Positions 62,542 to 64,000 of a stretch of 64,000 nt of DNA are shown here, one piece after another. Location of the stretch: assembly GCA_041725935.1 (NCBI GenBank), contig JBGRQD010000001.1, positions 124,001 to 188,000 of the forward strand, read 5' to 3'. Under the pieces are notes generated by a model. That model was not told the DNA's origin. It searched no databases and saw only the letters and a list, made by a program, of their open reading frames with translations. Position 1 is the stretch's first letter. The number at the start of each line of letters is the position of its first letter. The position numbers and the translations under genes were made by a program. This DNA comes from Marivita sp041725935 (GTDB lineage: Bacteria; Pseudomonadota; Alphaproteobacteria; Rhodobacterales; Rhodobacteraceae).

Positions 62542-63840
62542 TCAGCGGGCGACGACTATATCCGCGCGCAGGCCGCCCATCGTGTCACTTTCGCCCAAAC
62601 GGAGCACTCCGCCATGCGCCCGCGCAATGTCGGCTGCGATGGCCAGCCCCAGACCGACACCCGACCCCTTGTCCTGATTGCGCGCGGGATCAAGCCGCAC
62701 AAATGGACGCAGCGCCGCATCGCGTTGGTCGGTGGCGATGCCGGGTCCGTTATCCTCGATCCGGATGCGCAGGGATTTGTCGGTCAGAACCACCGAGACC
62801 TCGCAGCGCGAGCCGTAGCGTTCGGCATTGCCGATCAGGTTCTCGATCGCCCGGCGCATGGCGGTCTGCCGTAGCATGACCTGCCCTGCACCGGTGCTCT
62901 GGACCAGCCGCACAGGTGTGCCGCCCCGCGCGCAGTCATCGACGACAGTCTGAACGAAATCGGGAATCTGGGTCAGTTCAGGCTGACCGCTGTCGGCATT
63001 GCCACGCGCAAAATCGAGGAAGGCGTCGATCAGCTTTTGCATATCGTCGATATCGCGTTCAAGCGCGTCGCGGTCGTCATCGGTCAGCATCGACACCGCC
63101 AGCCGCAACCGGGTCAATGGCGTGCGCAGGTCGTGGCTGATCCCCGAAAGCATCATCGTGCGTTGTTCGATCTGTCGTTCGATCCGCGCGCGCATGTCAA
63201 GAAACGCATGCCCTGCGGCCCTCACCTCGACCGCGCCCGAGGGCGAATAGGGCACATTGCGCCCCCGGCCAAACGCCTCGGCCGCGCGGGCCAGACGGGT
63301 GATCGGCCGCAACTGGTTGCGCAGGTAGAAATAGGCGATCACCGTCAGCAGAGCGCCGAACACCACCATGTTGACCAGCAATTGATGTGGGTTCGACGCA
63401 GAGGCGCGTTCGCGAGAAAATTCGATCAGTGTCAGGGGCTGGCCGTCGGGCTGCACCCAGATCAGCACCGTCCAGTCATCGACGAGATGCGCCCGCTCGA
63501 ACCCGGTTACATGGTCGCGCAGGGTGCGGATCACCACAAGACCGGAAAAATCGTACCAGCGCCGCAGGTCGCGATCCGGCATCATGTCGGCCGATGTGGG
63601 CAGGAAATCCAGGCTGAGCGCCTCGGCCAAGCCCGACTCGTCCACAGCTTCGGGCGCCAGCGTCGCGTTGATCTGGCGGGCGACTTCGCGGCTCATCTGT
63701 TGAGTCACGCCTTCGAAATGGCGCTGAACGAACACGACAGACACCACAAGCTGCAATGTCACAACCGGCAACAGCAGAATCAGGGCAGCGCGCCCGTACA
63801 GCCCGCGCGGCATGTAGCGTTTGAGCCAGTCAAATGTCAT
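62542..63840 (-). CDS. EnvZ-like sensor histidine kinase
   Basis: This 432-residue membrane kinase has two membrane segments (about 19-38 and 155-174) around a periplasmic sensor region of about 115 residues. A HAMP domain (RPITRLARAAEAFGRGRN) is followed by HisKA with His236 in LSGISHDLRTPLTRLRL. The HATPase domain has the G2-like box KGSGVGLGLAIAADIARAH. The layout and HAMP/HisKA sequence are those of EnvZ homologues. No partner OmpR-type gene lies next to it in the window. It is divergent from the metallo-beta-lactamase-fold gene start. Confidence 0.88.
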   Translation of the reverse strand: MTFDWLKRYMPRGLYGRAALILLLPVVTLQLVVSVVFVQRHFEGVTQQMSREVARQINATLAPEAVDESGLAEALSLDFLPTSADMMPDRDLRRWYDFSGLVVIRTLRDHVTGFERAHLVDDWTVLIWVQPDGQPLTLIEFSRERASASNPHQLLVNMVVFGALLTVIAYFYLRNQLRPITRLARAAEAFGRGRNVPYSPSGAVEVRAAGHAFLDMRARIERQIEQRTMMLSGISHDLRTPLTRLRLAVSMLTDDDRDALERDIDDMQKLIDAFLDFARGNADSGQPELTQIPDFVQTVVDDCARGGTPVRLVQSTGAGQVMLRQTAMRRAIENLIGNAERYGSRCEVSVVLTDKSLRIRIEDNGPGIATDQRDAALRPFVRLDPARNQDKGSGVGLGLAIAADIARAHGGVLRLGESDTMGGLRADIVVAR

Positions 63841-63930
63841 GCCGCCACGCTACTCCAGCCCGGCAGGAAACGGAACGTCCACACGCGTCAGGGATTGCAA
63901 TTTTGCATCTGCGCTGATGCTGTTGCCCGC

Positions 63931-64000
63931 ATGATGCAGGACCCGCAACCCAATTTCCAACCGATCCCAGGACAGGCCGAGACACTGGCCCCCGGTCTGC
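63931..64000 (+). CDS. start of an MBL-fold metallohydrolase gene (partial)
   Basis: The frame is cut off by the window end after 23 codons: MMQDPQPNFQPIPGQAETLA, then PGL. It resembles the N terminus of roseobacter LACTB2-like metallo-beta-lactamase-fold proteins. The visible part is too short to see the HxHxDH site. ATG 63931 or 63934 may be the start; no clear ribosome site. Confidence 0.45.
   Translation, partial: MMQDPQPNFQPIPGQAETLAPGL

Overview
The window is a stretch of chromosome from an alphaproteobacterium of the order Rhodobacterales, most likely the Roseobacter group. I infer this from several things. The gene order cckA - recA - alaS is typical of the group. There are two TTAA-N7-TTAA CtrA-type boxes, and a GAAC-N7-GAAC LexA box in front of recA. 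The PhoR is soluble, the isocitrate dehydrogenase is of the eukaryote-like NADP type, and a non-pyrrolysine MttB-family protein is present. Base composition is G+C-rich throughout, except for a few short AT-rich intergenic patches. I see no tRNA, rRNA, insertion sequence, prophage or CRISPR array. The species cannot be named from the sequence alone.

Layout. 0-10 kb: cckA (cell-cycle phosphorelay kinase), a small sulfotransferase-like gene, recA, alaS with a DUF1330 gene, typA/bipA and an outer-membrane beta-barrel gene. 10-19 kb: an SMR efflux protein, an MttB-family protein, a YitT membrane protein, icd, a Bcr/CflA-type MFS exporter, a K+-channel-like protein coupled to a FrnE/DsbA-like oxidoreductase, and an acyl-CoA synthetase divergent from an XRE-cupin regulator. 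19-25 kb: a YejA-like peptide-binding protein followed by a 38-codon entericidin-like lipoprotein, a strong candidate small RNA, 3-hydroxybutyrate dehydrogenase with a patatin-like lipase, a CaCA antiporter and a DUF502 protein. 25-36 kb: psuK-psuG (pseudouridine salvage), a trans-sulfuration enzyme translationally coupled to phoR, and the pst-pho operon pstS-pstC-pstA-pstB-phoU-phoB under a clear triple-repeat PHO box. 36-46 kb: tsf and rpsB with a structured leader, an unrecognised coiled-coil gene, a Tat-exported solute-binding protein, a HupE/UreJ protein, gamma-carbonic anhydrase - gmk - yicC, a PAS protein with its own CtrA box, and a ParD-like / NTF2-like gene pair. 46-58 kb: class II DAHP synthase, a GlxA-type AraC regulator, a hypothetical gene, a cation-diffusion facilitator, a PQQ-type sugar dehydrogenase and a complete branched-chain amino-acid ABC operon. 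58-64 kb: a three-gene sensory cluster (LuxR-type response regulator, FIST sensor, hybrid histidine kinase), a thioesterase, an EnvZ-like kinase and the start of a metallo-beta-lactamase-fold gene.

How the parts work together. CckA and the PAS gene are candidate CtrA-circuit genes. The Pst transporter, PhoU, PhoB and PhoR form a phosphate-sensing module in which phoR lies apart from, and convergent with, the rest. The Liv and Pst operons share one design: the binding-protein gene comes first and is followed by a hairpin that would terminate most transcripts before the permease genes. The FIST - hybrid kinase - LuxR cluster resembles the NosP/NahK and FlhSR types of signalling system and is the most interesting regulatory unit here. 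The best candidates for undescribed biology are the sRNA near 21.4 kb, the FIST phosphorelay, the ParD-like/NTF2-like pair, the leader peptide before the sulfotransferase gene and the structured rpsB leader. No single large new system is evident; most of the window is ordinary core genome.
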